Positions 8,236 through 17,407 of a stretch of DNA of 64,000 bases are shown one piece after another. The first letter of the stretch is position 1; each line of letters begins with the position of its first letter. Position numbers and translations under genes: made by a program. The stretch is from Novosphingobium indicum (GTDB lineage Bacteria > Pseudomonadota > Alphaproteobacteria > Sphingomonadales > Sphingomonadaceae), in contig NZ_BMLK01000001.1 of the NCBI RefSeq assembly GCF_014645195.1, forward strand, positions 62,001-126,000, read 5' to 3'. The notes beneath the pieces were generated by a model, which had not been told where the DNA came from, searched no databases, and was given only the letters and a program-made list of their open reading frames with translations.

Positions 8236-8993
8236 CCGACCGGCACGCGCAGATCGCCCGGGCCTTTGCGGGGGCCCGCGACTACGACCGCCACGCACGC
8301 ATCCAGCGCGACGTCGCGCGAGGCCTCGCAGCGCGCATCGCCGCGCTCGACCTGCCCGAAAGCCCGCGCGTGCTGGAACTGGGCTGCGGCACCGGCTTTC
8401 TGACCGAGGCGCTGCTGGATAACGGCATCGGCGGCGACTGGCTTATCACCGACATTGCCCCCGCCATGGTCGAACGCTGCCGCGCGCGCCTCGGCGAATC
8501 GCCGCAGCGACGCTTTGCCGTGCTCGATGGGGAATATGGAGCGCCGGAGGGCGGTCCCTACGACCTCATCTGCTCCAGCCTCGCGCTGCAATGGTTCGAC
8601 GATGCGCCTGCCGCACTGGGGCGCATGAAGGACTGGCTGGCACCGGGCGGGCATGGCCTGATCACCACGCTCGGCCCCGGCAGCTTTGCCGAGTGGCGCG
8701 CCGCCCATGCCGCCGAAGGGCTCGACGCGGGGACGCCGCCCTTCGCACCCGTCGAAGCCTTCGCCGCGATCGATCCGGAAAACCTCGTCGTCGAAAACGT
8801 GGTCGAAACCCATCCCGATGCGCGGGCCTTTCTCCACGCGCTGAAGGCCATCGGCGCGGGTACGGCGGCACCGGGCCACCGCCCGCTGCCCCCCGCCGCG
8901 CTGCGCCGCGTGATGGCCACGTTCGAGCGGTCGACATGTAAAGTTACATACGAGGTCGTGACCTGCCACGTTCACCGCGCTAGGGGGGCGTGA
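8232..8993 (+). CDS. bioC: Malonyl-ACP O-methyltransferase
   Basis: 253 aa from ATG 8232, overlapping the bioH stop. Near the N-terminus, IARAFAGARDYDRHARIQRD is the usual BioC opening. The SAM-binding motif VLELGCGTGFLTE sits at residues 47-59, and SSLALQWFDD is the characteristic post-III region. BioC methylates malonyl-ACP so that fatty-acid synthase can build pimelate, and BioH later removes the methyl group. The two being translationally coupled fits that pathway. A REP-like pair lies directly after its stop. Confidence 0.9.
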   Translation: MTDRHAQIARAFAGARDYDRHARIQRDVARGLAARIAALDLPESPRVLELGCGTGFLTEALLDNGIGGDWLITDIAPAMVERCRARLGESPQRRFAVLDGEYGAPEGGPYDLICSSLALQWFDDAPAALGRMKDWLAPGGHGLITTLGPGSFAEWRAAHAAEGLDAGTPPFAPVEAFAAIDPENLVVENVVETHPDARAFLHALKAIGAGTAAPGHRPLPPAALRRVMATFERSTCKVTYEVVTCHVHRARGA

Positions 8994-9001
8994 TTTTCAC
9001 T

Positions 9002-9070
9002 CCCGTTCGTGTCGAGCGTAGTCGAGACACGCCTGCGCGAACGGTTCTCGACTTCGCTCGAACCGAACGG
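9002..9070. repeat. Pair of inverted REP-like palindromes
   Basis: Two units resembling CCGTTCGTGTCGAGCGTAGT (9002 onward) and its inverse (ending 9070) face each other about 10 bases apart. Each contains the GTCGAGCG(A/T)AGTCGAGA palindrome. Such REP units occur in many copies in sphingomonad genomes. Here they lie in the 103-base gap between bioC and bioD. Confidence 0.75.
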
Positions 9071-9096
9071 AGTCGCAAAATCCGGATCGCCAGAGC

Positions 9097-9732
9097 ATGA
9101 CGCGCCAAACCCTCATCGTCACCGGAACCGATACCGGCATCGGCAAGACCGTCTTCGCCGCCGCGCTGGCGGGCGTGCTTGGCGGGCATTACTGGAAGCC
9201 GGTTCAGGCGGGCATCGAGGACGACGGCACCGATGCCGACCGCGTCGCCCGGCTTTCCGGTCTCCCGCGCGAGCGCGTGCTGCCCGAGGCCTATTGCCTC
9301 GCCACGCCCTGCTCCCCGCACCTCGCCGCCGAGATCGACGGGGTCGCGATAGACCCGGCCCGGCTCGCCCTGCCGCAGGTCGATGGCCCGCTGGTGGCCG
9401 AAGGCGCGGGCGGCGTGCTGGTGCCGATCAGCCGCAGCGAGACCTACGCCGACCAGTTCGCCCGCTGGCGCGCCCCGGTCGTACTGGTGGCGCGCACCTC
9501 GCTCGGCACTATCAACCACTCGCTGCTCTCGATCGAGGCATTGCGCGCACGCAGTGTGCCCATCCTCGGCGTGGCCTTCGTGGGTGAGCCCGTGGAGGAC
9601 AGCGAGGCGACGATCTGCGCCATGGGGCAGGTGCGCCGGCTGGGCCGCCTGCCCATCCTCGACCCGCTGACGCCCGAAGGCCTGCGCAGCGCCTTTGCCG
9701 CAAACTTCAAGCTGGAGGACTTCACCGCGTGA
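9097..9732 (+). CDS. bioD: ATP-dependent dethiobiotin synthetase
   Basis: 211 aa. BioD closes the ureido ring of dethiobiotin from diaminopelargonate, CO2 and ATP. The P-loop is GTDTGIGKT at residues 10-18, followed by [30 protein letters not shown] and [12 protein letters not shown], all standard BioD signatures. The stop overlaps the bioA GTG start (GTGA), so the two last steps before biotin synthase are translationally coupled. The Shine-Dalgarno sequence is weak and the gene follows a REP pair, so expression may be lower than that of the upstream genes. Confidence 0.95.
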   Translation: MTRQTLIVTGTDTGIGKTVFAAALAGVLGGHYWKPVQAGIEDDGTDADRVARLSGLPRERVLPEAYCLATPCSPHLAAEIDGVAIDPARLALPQVDGPLVAEGAGGVLVPISRSETYADQFARWRAPVVLVARTSLGTINHSLLSIEALRARSVPILGVAFVGEPVEDSEATICAMGQVRRLGRLPILDPLTPEGLRSAFAANFKLEDFTA

Positions 9733-11012
9733 CTGCATCCGACGCTTCATCCGCGATCTGGCACCCCTTTACCCAGCACGGCCTGCGCGAACCCATCCCG
9801 CTCGTCGAGCGCGCCGAAGGGGCCCTGCTTCACACCGCCGACGGGCAGACGGTGATCGATGCGATTTCCTCGTGGTGGGTAACCACGCACGGCCACTGCC
9901 ACCCCAAGATCATGGCCGCCATCGCCGATCAGGCGGACAAGCTTGACCAGATGATCTTTGCGGGCTGGACGCACCAGCCGGCCGAGGATGTCGCGGCCGG
10001 GCTGCGCGCGATCATGCCGCAGAGCCTCACGCGCGTGTTCTTCTCCGATTCCGGCTCGACCGCCGTCGAAGTCGCGCTGAAGATGGCGCTGGGATACTGG
10101 CACGCGCGCGCCGAGAAGGACGGCGGCCGCCCCCGACACCGCATTATCGTGATGGAACACAGCTATCACGGCGACACCATCGGCACGATGTCGGTCGGCG
10201 AGCGCGGCGTGTTCAACCAGGCCTACGAGCCGCTGCTGTTCGACGTGGCACGTGTTCCCTTCCCCGCATCGGGCGCCCGGCAGGAAACGCTCGATGCGCT
10301 GGAAGACCTTTGCAAGCAGCCGGATACCGCCGCCTTCATCGTCGAGCCGCTGGTGCTCGGCGCGGGCGGCATGCTGGTCTACGACGCCAAGACGCTCGCC
10401 TCGATGCACGAGATCTGCTCGCGCCACGGTGTGCTGTTCATCGCCGACGAAGTGATGACCGGCTGGGGGCGTACCGGCACGCTGCTGGCCTGCGAGCAGG
10501 CCGGGATCGAGCCCGACATCCTGTGCCTGTCCAAGGGACTGACCGGCGGCGCGGTGCCGCTGGCGGTGACCATGGCGAGCGAGCTGATCTTCGAAGCGCA
10601 CTGGTCGACCGACCGCGCCAGGATGTTCTTCCATTCGTCGAGCTACACCGCCAACCCGCTCGCCTGCGCCGCGGCGGCGGCCAACCTTGCCATCTGGCGC
10701 GAGGAGCCGGTGCTCGAACGCATTGCCGACCTCGCCCACCGGCAGACCGAATGGCTGGTGAAGCTCGGCCAGTTCTGCCACTTCGAAAACCCGCGCCAGA
10801 GCGGCACGATGGCCGCGCTCGATCTCAGGACCAGTGGCGAAGGCGGCTATCTCGACACGCTCGCCCCGCGCCTCCTGGCCTTCTTCCGCGAACGCGGCCT
10901 GCTGCTGCGCCCGCTGGGCAACACGGTCTATGTCATGCCGCCCTACTGCATTACCGACGAGCAGCTCGGGCAGGTCTGGGACGCCATCGGCGAAGCGGTG
11001 ATCTCGTTCTGA
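9729..11012 (+). CDS. bioA: Adenosylmethionine-8-amino-7-oxononanoate aminotransferase
   Basis: 427 aa. BioA is a class III PLP aminotransferase that uses SAM as amino donor to make 7,8-diaminopelargonate. Evidence: IWHPFTQHG at the N-terminus, [15 protein letters not shown], the cofactor aspartate in [14 protein letters not shown], and the PLP lysine in CLSKGLTGG (Lys269). GTG 9729 is set by the overlap with bioD. It ends the biotin run. bioB, the last enzyme, is not in this window. Confidence 0.95.
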   Translation: MTASDASSAIWHPFTQHGLREPIPLVERAEGALLHTADGQTVIDAISSWWVTTHGHCHPKIMAAIADQADKLDQMIFAGWTHQPAEDVAAGLRAIMPQSLTRVFFSDSGSTAVEVALKMALGYWHARAEKDGGRPRHRIIVMEHSYHGDTIGTMSVGERGVFNQAYEPLLFDVARVPFPASGARQETLDALEDLCKQPDTAAFIVEPLVLGAGGMLVYDAKTLASMHEICSRHGVLFIADEVMTGWGRTGTLLACEQAGIEPDILCLSKGLTGGAVPLAVTMASELIFEAHWSTDRARMFFHSSSYTANPLACAAAAANLAIWREEPVLERIADLAHRQTEWLVKLGQFCHFENPRQSGTMAALDLRTSGEGGYLDTLAPRLLAFFRERGLLLRPLGNTVYVMPPYCITDEQLGQVWDAIGEAVISF

Positions 11013-11108
11013 TCAGCGCCTGAAAATTCAGGAGTTTCGGTCACCCCGCCGGAAGTGCTAGCATCACCCCGACCGCAACATCGGTTTGGGACAAGAGGGC
11101 CGCAGGCC

Positions 11109-12464
11109 ATGCCAGCCTTGGGTAACGAGAACCGGGCCGCCAGACTGCTTTTCGCGGTACTGGCAGCTCTCGCGGCGCTGTTCAGCCTTGCAGCACCAGC
11201 CGCGGCAAAAGAAGCCGTTGTGATGCACATCGACGGTGCCATCGGCCCGGCCACCGCCTCGCACATTGCCGACGGTCTGCAGGAAGCGCGCGAGCGCAAC
11301 GCCGCGCTGGTCGTTCTGGAAATGGATACGCCGGGCGGCCTCGATACCTCGATGCGCGATATCATCCAGAACATTCTCGGCATGCCGATGCCGGTGGTGA
11401 CCTATGTCCATCCCAGCGGCGCGCGGGCCGCCAGCGCGGGCACCTATATTCTCTACGCCAGCCACTTCGCGGCGATGACGCCGGGCACGAACCTGGGAGC
11501 GGCCACGCCCGTCCAGATCGCTGGCCCCATGTCCGGCGGTGAGGAGAAGGAAAAGCAGGCCGCGCCCGCCGACGCCCATGAACGCAAGGCGGTGAACGAT
11601 GCGGTTGCCTATATCCGGTCGCTGGCCGAACTGCGCGGGCGCAATGCCGACTGGGCCGAACAGGCCGTGCGCGAGGCATCGAGCCTTTCTGCTTCGGCAG
11701 CGCTGAAGGAAGGCGTCATCGATATCGTCGCTTCGGATCTGCCATCGCTGCTCGATCAGCTGAACGGCAAGACCGTGACGATAGACGGGCAGACCCGCTC
11801 ACTGAACACCGCCGGGCTTGCTATCCATGAAATCGAGCCCGGCTGGGGCACGAAGCTGCTGGCCGCGATCACCAATCCCAATATCGCGCTGATCCTGATG
11901 ATGATCGGAGTCTACGGCCTGATCTTCGAATTCCTCAATCCGGGATCGCTGGTGCCGGGCACGGTGGGCGCGATCAGCCTGGTGATCGGCCTCTATGCCC
12001 TCGCGGCGCTGCCGGTCGACATGGCCGGCCTCGCTCTCATTGCCCTGGGCATTGCCCTCATGGTGGGGGAAGCTTTCGTTCCTTCCTTTGGAATCCTGGG
12101 CATAGGCGGTACGGTGGCCTTCGTGATTGGCGCTGCGATCCTTTTCGATACCGATGTGCCGGCCTTTCAGGTCAGCTGGTCGGTGATTGCCGCGCTCGGC
12201 GTGTTCAGCGCAGGGCTTCTCGTCATCGTCGCCCGCGTGGGGCTGCGCGCCCTGCGGCACCGGGTCACGACCGGATCGGAAGAACTGATCGGCGCTACCG
12301 CGACCGTGATCGACTGGCATGAGGGCAAGGGCCATGTCTTCGTGCATTCCGAACGCTGGAATGCGCGGGGCCCGCACAACCTGACATCCGATCAAACCGT
12401 CGTCGTCGAAAAGATGACCGGTCTCGACCTCACCGTCTCGCCCCAGCGGGAAACCGAAACCTGA
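11109..12464 (+). CDS. NfeD-type membrane serine protease
   Basis: 451 aa from ATG 11109, with AGAGGG 9 bases upstream. After a signal peptide (LLFAVLAALAALFSLAAPAAA) comes a ClpP-like protease domain. The catalytic Ser is likely Ser109 in ARAASAGTYI, and the lysine partner likely lies in the RKAVNDAVAYIRSLAE region. A four-helix membrane block follows (NIALILMMIGVYGLIFEFLN, then LYALAALPVDMAGLALIAL, and further). The C-terminal soluble domain has the NfeD OB fold (GATATVIDWHEGKGHVFVHSERWNA). NfeD long forms cleave stomatin-like partners, and the next gene, 27 bases downstream, encodes one. Confidence 0.9.
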   Translation: MPALGNENRAARLLFAVLAALAALFSLAAPAAAKEAVVMHIDGAIGPATASHIADGLQEARERNAALVVLEMDTPGGLDTSMRDIIQNILGMPMPVVTYVHPSGARAASAGTYILYASHFAAMTPGTNLGAATPVQIAGPMSGGEEKEKQAAPADAHERKAVNDAVAYIRSLAELRGRNADWAEQAVREASSLSASAALKEGVIDIVASDLPSLLDQLNGKTVTIDGQTRSLNTAGLAIHEIEPGWGTKLLAAITNPNIALILMMIGVYGLIFEFLNPGSLVPGTVGAISLVIGLYALAALPVDMAGLALIALGIALMVGEAFVPSFGILGIGGTVAFVIGAAILFDTDVPAFQVSWSVIAALGVFSAGLLVIVARVGLRALRHRVTTGSEELIGATATVIDWHEGKGHVFVHSERWNARGPHNLTSDQTVVVEKMTGLDLTVSPQRETET

Positions 12465-12491
12465 TCGCGAAGCGGTCGCAAGGAGGACACT

Positions 12492-13253
12492 ATGGCAATC
12501 CTGGACTACGGCTTTCTCGTGCCGCTGATATTCCTGATCCTGATCTTCCTGTGGTCATCGATCAAGATCCTGCGCGAATACGAGCGCGCCGTCATTTTCA
12601 CGCTCGGGCGTTTCACCGATGTGAAAGGGCCGGGTCTCATCATCCTGATCCCCTTCGTGCAGCAGATGGTCCGCACGGACTTGCGCACCATCGTTCTCGA
12701 CGTGCCGACGCAGGACGTGATCTCGCGCGACAACGTCTCGGTGAAGGTCAATGCGGTGGTCTATTTCCGCATCGTCGACCCCAAGAGCGCGATCATTCAG
12801 GTGGAGAACTACATTCAGGCGACCAGCGAACTCGCGCAGACGACGCTGCGCTCGGTGCTGGGCAAGCACGAGTTGGACGAAATGCTGTCCGAGCGCGACA
12901 AGCTCAATGTCGATATTCAGGAAATCCTCGACAAGCAGACCGACGCCTGGGGCATCAAGGTGGCCAATGTCGAGATCAAGCATGTCGACATCGACGAAAC
13001 GATGGTCCGCGCCATCGCCCGCCAGGCCGAGGCCGAACGCGAACGCCGCGCCAAGGTGATCAATGCCGAGGGCGAACACCAGGCCGCAGCCCGCCTGCTC
13101 GATGCCGCACGCGTCCTCGCCGAAACGCCCGAGGCCATGCAGCTGCGCTATCTCTCGACGCTCAACGTCATCGCCAACGAAAACAACACCTCCACCATCA
13201 TCTTCCCATTCCCGATGGAATTGGGCGAGTGGCTGGCGCGGAAAAAGGACTGA
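12492..13253 (+). CDS. Slipin (stomatin-like SPFH/Band 7 protein)
   Basis: 253 aa, close to prokaryotic stomatin size. It has one N-terminal membrane hairpin ([17 protein letters not shown]) and a Band 7 domain ([40 protein letters not shown]). A coiled-coil stretch follows ([20 protein letters not shown]) and a hydrophobic C-terminal patch STIIFPFP, which is the segment that partner NfeD proteases cut in archaeal homologues. AGGAGG precedes the start. It forms oligomeric membrane scaffolds. With the upstream NfeD gene it makes the well-known protease-stomatin pair. Confidence 0.92.
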   Translation: MAILDYGFLVPLIFLILIFLWSSIKILREYERAVIFTLGRFTDVKGPGLIILIPFVQQMVRTDLRTIVLDVPTQDVISRDNVSVKVNAVVYFRIVDPKSAIIQVENYIQATSELAQTTLRSVLGKHELDEMLSERDKLNVDIQEILDKQTDAWGIKVANVEIKHVDIDETMVRAIARQAEAERERRAKVINAEGEHQAAARLLDAARVLAETPEAMQLRYLSTLNVIANENNTSTIIFPFPMELGEWLARKKD

Positions 13254-13638
13254 TCCGAAACGGCAGGGCAAACTTTCCTAGCCGCTTTCTCCCTGTCACA
13301 CTGCGGGCGGCAGTTCGGCTGCCCGCTCCTTGAACCGTATATTCGCCCCAGCGCCGCAAATGCCGTGCGACACGAGGTTTGCCGTGCCCCGGCGTTTGAA
13401 AAGTCGGCGTTTTCCTGAAACGCGCCATGGCCGATGTGGACGAACTTAGCGAAAATAGACGGCGCCGTTCCACGCGCTACCGCGAGTGAATCGCATCTTA
13501 TCGATTAAATCGGTCAATGCGCTGCGCTGTGATCGCCTTATTCGATCAGGCCGATCGATTCATCACGCTACAAATCGTCATGCACCGCGCCTATCTCCCT
13601 TGTGTCAGTTCAACACCCAATCGAGGGAGACACTATCC
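13254..13638. other. 385-base gap between slipin and ahpC
   Basis: No protein or RNA gene was recognised. Near 13303-13326 there is an imperfect GC-rich hairpin (GCGGGC...GCCCGC) that may end the nfeD-slipin transcript, though it lacks a clear T tract. The right part, from about 13490, is AT-richer and holds the probable ahpC control region. Confidence 0.5.
13542..13574 (+). promoter_or_regulatory. Candidate ahpC control site: perfect inverted repeat plus -10 box
   Basis: TCGATC (13542-13547) and GATCGA (13553-13558) form a 6+5+6 inverted repeat that would overlap the -35 position of a promoter with -10 TACAAA (13569-13574). LysR-type regulators such as OxyR often bind there at peroxide genes, but the sequence is not a clear OxyR consensus. 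Confidence 0.35.
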
Positions 13639-14202
13639 ATGGGTATCATCGGCAGCACCATCAAGCCTTTCAGCAACACCGCTTTCCAGGCGGGCAAGGA
13701 TTTCTTCGACGTCACCGAAAAGGACATCGAAGGCAAGTGGGCCGTGTTCTTCTTCTATCCGGCCGACTTCACGTTCGTCTGCCCGACCGAGCTCGAAGAT
13801 CTGGGCGAGCAGTACGACACGCTCCAGTCGATGGGCGTTGAAGTCTATGGCGTGTCGACCGACACCCACTTCAGCCACAAGGCCTGGCACGACACGTCCG
13901 ACAAGATCGGCAAGCTGAAGTTCGCCTTCCTCGGCGACCAGACCCACGCCCTGTCGAACAACTTCGGCGTGCTTCGTGAAATGGGCCTTGCCGACCGCGC
14001 CACCTTCGTGGTCGATCCGGACGGCGTGATCCAGATCATGGAAATCACTTGCGAAGGCGTCGGCCGCAACGCGACCGAACTCGTCCGCAAGATCAAGGCG
14101 GCCCAGTACGTCCGCAACAACCCCGGCCAGGTCTGCCCGGCAAAGTGGGAAGAAGGCGGCGACACCCTAGCTCCCTCGCTCGACCTCGTCGGCAAGATCT
14201 GA
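13639..14202 (+). CDS. ahpC: Alkyl hydroperoxide reductase subunit C (peroxiredoxin)
   Basis: 187 aa, exactly the typical AhpC length. ATG 13639 is preceded by GAGGGAGA. The peroxidatic cysteine is Cys48 in TFVCPTELE and the resolving cysteine is Cys166 in GQVCPAKW, so this is a typical 2-Cys peroxiredoxin. It reduces H2O2 and organic peroxides in the cytoplasm and is recharged by AhpF, encoded 134 bases downstream. A longer in-frame extension upstream (from 13486) lacks family similarity and is not part of the gene. Confidence 0.96.
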   Translation: MGIIGSTIKPFSNTAFQAGKDFFDVTEKDIEGKWAVFFFYPADFTFVCPTELEDLGEQYDTLQSMGVEVYGVSTDTHFSHKAWHDTSDKIGKLKFAFLGDQTHALSNNFGVLREMGLADRATFVVDPDGVIQIMEITCEGVGRNATELVRKIKAAQYVRNNPGQVCPAKWEEGGDTLAPSLDLVGKI

Positions 14203-14207
14203 GCCTC

Positions 14208-14295
14208 CCCTCGGGTCGCTCCGAGGACGGTGGCCTTCCGGCCATCGACGGCGCGACCCGGGGCTATCCCCCCTCCACGCGAAGCCCCGGGTCGC
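14208..14295 (+). promoter_or_regulatory. Three stem-loops between ahpC and ahpF
   Basis: CCTCGG/CCGAGG and TGGCC/GGCCA hairpins precede a 12-base perfect inverted repeat, GCGACCCGGGGC (14253-14264) with GCCCCGGGTCGC (14284-14295) and a 19-base loop. No T tract follows. The structures probably protect or partly terminate the abundant ahpC message, so that ahpC is made in excess over ahpF. Confidence 0.55.
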
Positions 14296-14336
14296 CACTC
14301 GTCCCCACCCGATTCTAGACACAGGAATTTTCGACC

Positions 14337-15926
14337 ATGCTCGACGCCAATATGAAGCAACAGCTCTCTCAGTACCTCGGCATGCTGCGCGAGCCGATCG
14401 AGCTCGTCGCCTCACTTGGCGACGATGCGAAGTCGGCAGAAACCCGCGAGCTGCTGGAGACGATCTCCGGCCTTTCGGACAAGGTCACCGCGACGTTCGA
14501 CGGTGACGACGATCGCAAGCCGAGTTTCGTGATCCGCCGCGCCTCCGACGCCAGCGTCTGGGTCCGGTTCGCCGGTGTGCCGCTCGGTCACGAATTCACT
14601 TCGCTGGTGCTCGCCCTGCTCTGGGCCGGTGGGCACCCGCCCAAGGTCGAAGACGAGGTCCTCGACCAGATCCGCAATCTGGAAGGCGAATACAACTTCG
14701 AGATGTATTTCTCGCTGTCGTGCCACAACTGCCCCGACGTGGTGCAGGCGCTGACGCTGATGGCGATGTACAACCCGCACGTGAACGCCACACTGATCGA
14801 AGGCGGCGCCTTCAAGGATGAAGTCGAAAAGCGCGGCGTCATGGCCGTCCCCGCAGTCTTCCTCGATGGCGAGATGTGGGGCTCGGGCAAGATGGACGTC
14901 GCCGAAATCCTTGGCAAGCTCGACACGGGCGCCTCGGCCAAGGCTGCCGAGAAGCTCGCTGCCAAGGAACCTTTCGAAGTGCTGGTGGTCGGCGGCGGTC
15001 CCGCCGGGGCCTCGGCCGCGATCTACACCGCGCGCAAGGGCTTCTCGACCGGCATCGCTGCAGAGCGCATGGGCGGTCAGGTGCAGGACACCATGGGCAT
15101 CGAGAACTTCATCTCGGTCCCCTACACCGAAGGTCCCAAGCTGGCCGCGGCGCTGGAACAGCACGTCGGCGAGTACGAGATCGACGCGATGAACCTGCTG
15201 CGCGCCGAAAAGCTGATCCCGGCCGATAAGAAGGGCGGTTACCACGAGATCGTGTTCGACAACGGCGCCTCGCTCAAGGCCCGCTCGCTGATCCTCACGA
15301 CCGGTGCGCGCTGGCGCAATCTGGGCGTGCCGGGTGAAGCCGAGTACCGCACCAAGGGCGTGGCCTACTGCCCGCACTGCGACGGCCCGCTGTTCAAGGG
15401 CAAGCATGTCGCGGTCATCGGCGGCGGCAACTCGGGCGTCGAAGCGGCGATCGACCTGGCCAACGTCGTCGGCCATGTGACGCTGATCGAGTTCGATCAT
15501 CAGCTTCGCGCCGATCAGGTGCTGCAGGACAAGCTGCGGTCAATGAAGAACGTCGACATCATCGTGTCCGCGCAGACCACCGAGATCACCGGCGATGGCA
15601 GCAAGGTGAACGGCCTGACCTACAAGGACCGCCAGTCCGGTGAGGAAAAGCATGTCGAACTGGCCGGCGTTTTCGTCCAGATCGGTCTGGTGCCGAACAC
15701 CGAATGGCTCAAGGACTCGGGTCTGGAACTGTCCAACCGCGGCGAGATCGTGATCGACGAAAAGGCGGCGACCAATCTGCCCGGCGTCTTCGCGGCGGGC
15801 GATGCGACCACGGTGCCCTACAAGCAGATCATCATCGCCATGGGCGAAGGCTCGAAAGCTGCCCTGTCTGCCTTCGATTACCTGATCCGCAACGAAGCGC
15901 CCGAGGAGATCGCGCAAGCCGCATGA
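14337..15926 (+). CDS. ahpF: Alkyl hydroperoxide reductase subunit F
   Basis: 529 aa, normal AhpF length. The N-terminal tandem thioredoxin-like domain carries its redox pair Cys129-Cys132 (SCHNCPD). The remainder is a thioredoxin-reductase-like flavoprotein: FAD-binding [12 protein letters not shown], the active-site pair Cys345-Cys348 in [11 protein letters not shown](P)H-binding [13 protein letters not shown], and a second FAD contact [15 protein letters not shown]. It passes electrons from NADH to AhpC in the cytoplasm. It is cotranscribed with ahpC but separated from it by stem-loops. Confidence 0.96.
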   Translation: MLDANMKQQLSQYLGMLREPIELVASLGDDAKSAETRELLETISGLSDKVTATFDGDDDRKPSFVIRRASDASVWVRFAGVPLGHEFTSLVLALLWAGGHPPKVEDEVLDQIRNLEGEYNFEMYFSLSCHNCPDVVQALTLMAMYNPHVNATLIEGGAFKDEVEKRGVMAVPAVFLDGEMWGSGKMDVAEILGKLDTGASAKAAEKLAAKEPFEVLVVGGGPAGASAAIYTARKGFSTGIAAERMGGQVQDTMGIENFISVPYTEGPKLAAALEQHVGEYEIDAMNLLRAEKLIPADKKGGYHEIVFDNGASLKARSLILTTGARWRNLGVPGEAEYRTKGVAYCPHCDGPLFKGKHVAVIGGGNSGVEAAIDLANVVGHVTLIEFDHQLRADQVLQDKLRSMKNVDIIVSAQTTEITGDGSKVNGLTYKDRQSGEEKHVELAGVFVQIGLVPNTEWLKDSGLELSNRGEIVIDEKAATNLPGVFAAGDATTVPYKQIIIAMGEGSKAALSAFDYLIRNEAPEEIAQAA

Positions 15927-15957
15927 TCGGCAGCGCGCCAGACACGGCAAACACGCG

Positions 15958-15995
15958 CGGGCGGGAAGCGACGAGCTTCCCGCCCGTTGCTCTTG
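15958..15995 (+). terminator. Rho-independent terminator after ahpF
   Basis: GGGCGGGAAGC (15959-15969) and GCTTCCCGCCC (15975-15985) form a perfect 11-base stem with loop GACGA, extended by one C-G pair, and are followed by the T-rich GTTGCTCTT. Confidence 0.75.
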
Positions 15996-16093
15996 CACCC
16001 AGCGAGATCTTGCCGAAAACCGGATCGTCCCCGCGCTTTCCCGGCAAAACGGCCCAGATCCGATCGCGAAAAAAGTTATACAGGACCGTCGGG

Positions 16094-16131
16094 TTGAAAA
16101 TTTCAAGAATGTGATGTATATAACCTCACAT
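16094..16131 (+). promoter_or_regulatory. Promoter with two overlapping palindromes ahead of a small gene
   Basis: TTGAAA (16094-16099) and TATATA (16117-16122) are spaced by exactly 17 bases. The -35 lies within the palindrome TTGAAAATTTCAA (16094-16106). The -10 lies inside ATGTGA-N11-TCACAT (16109-16131), a perfect 6-base-arm inverted repeat. The predicted start of transcription (about 16129-16130) coincides with the ATG at 16130, so the message would be leaderless. Confidence 0.55.
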
Positions 16132-16315
16132 GACGAACAGTATATCGGAATTTCATCGCTTCGCCTATCGAGAAGACAATTTCCACGACCTCCGCGACTA
16201 TTGCGAAGAAAAAGGCATATGGGTTTGCCAATCGCTTCGCAGATCTGGGCCCATGACTTTTGCTCTGGCAAGAAACGGGGACGTGGCTTCTGAACTGAGC
16301 AGCCGTTTCAGCTAG
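16130..16315 (+). CDS. Small protein of unknown function, low-GC, probably leaderless
   Basis: 61 aa beginning MTNSISEFHRFAYREDNFHD. There is no Shine-Dalgarno sequence before the ATG; instead a consensus-like promoter places transcription start at or next to the A of the ATG. The sequence is mixed charged and aromatic, with a central DLRDYCEEKGIWVCQSL, two Cys, and no membrane segment. Base composition is clearly poorer in GC than its neighbours, hinting at transfer. A hairpin terminator follows (16362-16397), so it looks like a complete single-gene unit. I do not recognise the family. A rival frame from 16111 lacks these signals. Confidence 0.5.
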   Translation: MTNSISEFHRFAYREDNFHDLRDYCEEKGIWVCQSLRRSGPMTFALARNGDVASELSSRFS

Positions 16316-16361
16316 GTCGCAAACGAAGCGAACTTTTTCATAACGTTTATTAGCAATCGAC

Positions 16362-16397
16362 CGCGCACCCGCCGCCAAGGCGCTGGTGCGCGTTTTG
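16362..16397 (+). terminator. Rho-independent terminator after the 61-codon gene
   Basis: CGCGCACC (16362-16369) pairs with GGTGCGCG (16385-16392), with further inner pairing between the GCCGCC and GGCGC tracts, followed immediately by TTTT and another T-rich stretch. Confidence 0.65.
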
Positions 16398-16486
16398 CGT
16401 TTGGCCATTCTATTGGCTGACCGGAATTCCACTCGACCTGTCCCCTTCCTATCGACAGACATGCTGCAGCGCGGCATAGCGAGGAA

Positions 16487-16936
16487 ATGGACATCTTTCA
16501 GCACTACGAACAGACGATAGAATGGATCGTCAGCCAGTGCCCCGGTCCCGACAAGTTCGCACACATGAGCGCAGGCCTCACTCTTTGGCTGTTAGCTGCT
16601 CTTTCTACACGTCGGCCGCTTTCCTCGTTTTTTACGCTGTTTCCCGTCGTCATCTTCGAACTCGCCAATGAAACCATGGACCGGATGGCCCACGGGACAT
16701 GGAACTGGCCGGACACGATCCGTGACATGGCCGCCACTTGGTTTTGGCCGTTCCTCTTGTGCCTCTACCTTCGCGTACTTCCTGCGCTTTCGCGCCGAGG
16801 CGAGAACCGGCGAGATCCGAACCTAGCGCCGCCTTTTGAGAACCACGTAGATGGCACCGGCGCCGCCGTGCCGCCGGTGGGCTCCGCGAATGGCGACGAT
16901 GTCGGAGGCGTACTGGCTGGCGGCAAGCCAGTCTGA
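16487..16936 (+). CDS. Small membrane protein, VanZ-like appearance
   Basis: 149 aa. The start ATG follows GCGAGGA. GPDKFAHMSAGLTLWLLAAL resembles the DKxxHxxxxxxL opening of VanZ-like proteins. Three hydrophobic segments are visible (about residues 27-42, 47-62 and 84-100), with NETMDRMAHGTWNWPDTIRD between the second and third. The C-terminal 38 codons (from about 16823) overlap the end of the convergent smr gene and look unstructured. VanZ-like proteins have diverse or unknown membrane roles. Whether the tail is real or the gene once ended earlier cannot be judged here. Confidence 0.55.
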   Translation: MDIFQHYEQTIEWIVSQCPGPDKFAHMSAGLTLWLLAALSTRRPLSSFFTLFPVVIFELANETMDRMAHGTWNWPDTIRDMAATWFWPFLLCLYLRVLPALSRRGENRRDPNLAPPFENHVDGTGAAVPPVGSANGDDVGGVLAGGKPV

Positions 16937-17407
16937 AATCTTGGCCCTGATGGCGCCGCGCCGCTCGCCCCGGTCCATGGCATCGACAGGACGGGGCTTT
17001 CCGGTCACGACAAGGACCACGCGGGCACCCATGGCCAGCGCCTGCCCCAGCCCGTGCATCAAGCGGCTATAGGCGGCATCGAGGTTCGCGCCGTGCAAGT
17101 CCAGACTGAAGTCGGGCACGAGCGTACCCTTCGTTATTCGGCGCTCCCAAGACCCGTCCAAGTGCGCAGGCGCGTCCGACCGCTTGGGCTGCACCGGCAC
17201 GGGCTTTGGCGGCAACGGCGGCGGTATCCGGCCTTTCGCCTTTTTCCTGGGCGGCTGCGGTGCAGGGACCGTATCGCGCGCCTTGTCCGGCCCCCTGTTC
17301 TCATGGTGGGATGCCGGGCGCGGCGGATCCAGCGGCGTGACGGTTCGGGTCACCTGCGACCAGAGATCACGCTCCTCCGCAGACAGCCTGCGACCGGGAC
17401 GTCTCAC
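16823..17407 (-). CDS. Smr domain protein
   Basis: 194 aa from GTG 17407, which overlaps the mltA TGA (GTGA). The N-terminus RRPGRRLSAEERDLWSQV is the usual start of alphaproteobacterial Smr proteins. A Pro/Lys-rich linker follows, then the Smr domain: FSLDLHGANLDAAY (the LDLHG motif), GARVVLVVTGKPR (in place of TGKG) and GAIYVVLKR at the end. Smr domains are nicking or RNA-cleaving nucleases related to the MutS2 C-terminus. It is translationally coupled to mltA, a linkage common in this class of bacteria. Its last 114 bases overlap the convergent gene at 16487. Confidence 0.85.
   Translation of the reverse strand: MRRPGRRLSAEERDLWSQVTRTVTPLDPPRPASHHENRGPDKARDTVPAPQPPRKKAKGRIPPPLPPKPVPVQPKRSDAPAHLDGSWERRITKGTLVPDFSLDLHGANLDAAYSRLMHGLGQALAMGARVVLVVTGKPRPVDAMDRGERRGAIRAKISDWLAASQYASDIVAIRGAHRRHGGAGAIYVVLKRRR

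Noticed and set aside
13486..13638. N-terminal extension of ahpC
   Set aside because: AhpC proteins start at the MGIIGS position, and the SD sequence lies there; the upstream part is promoter DNA.
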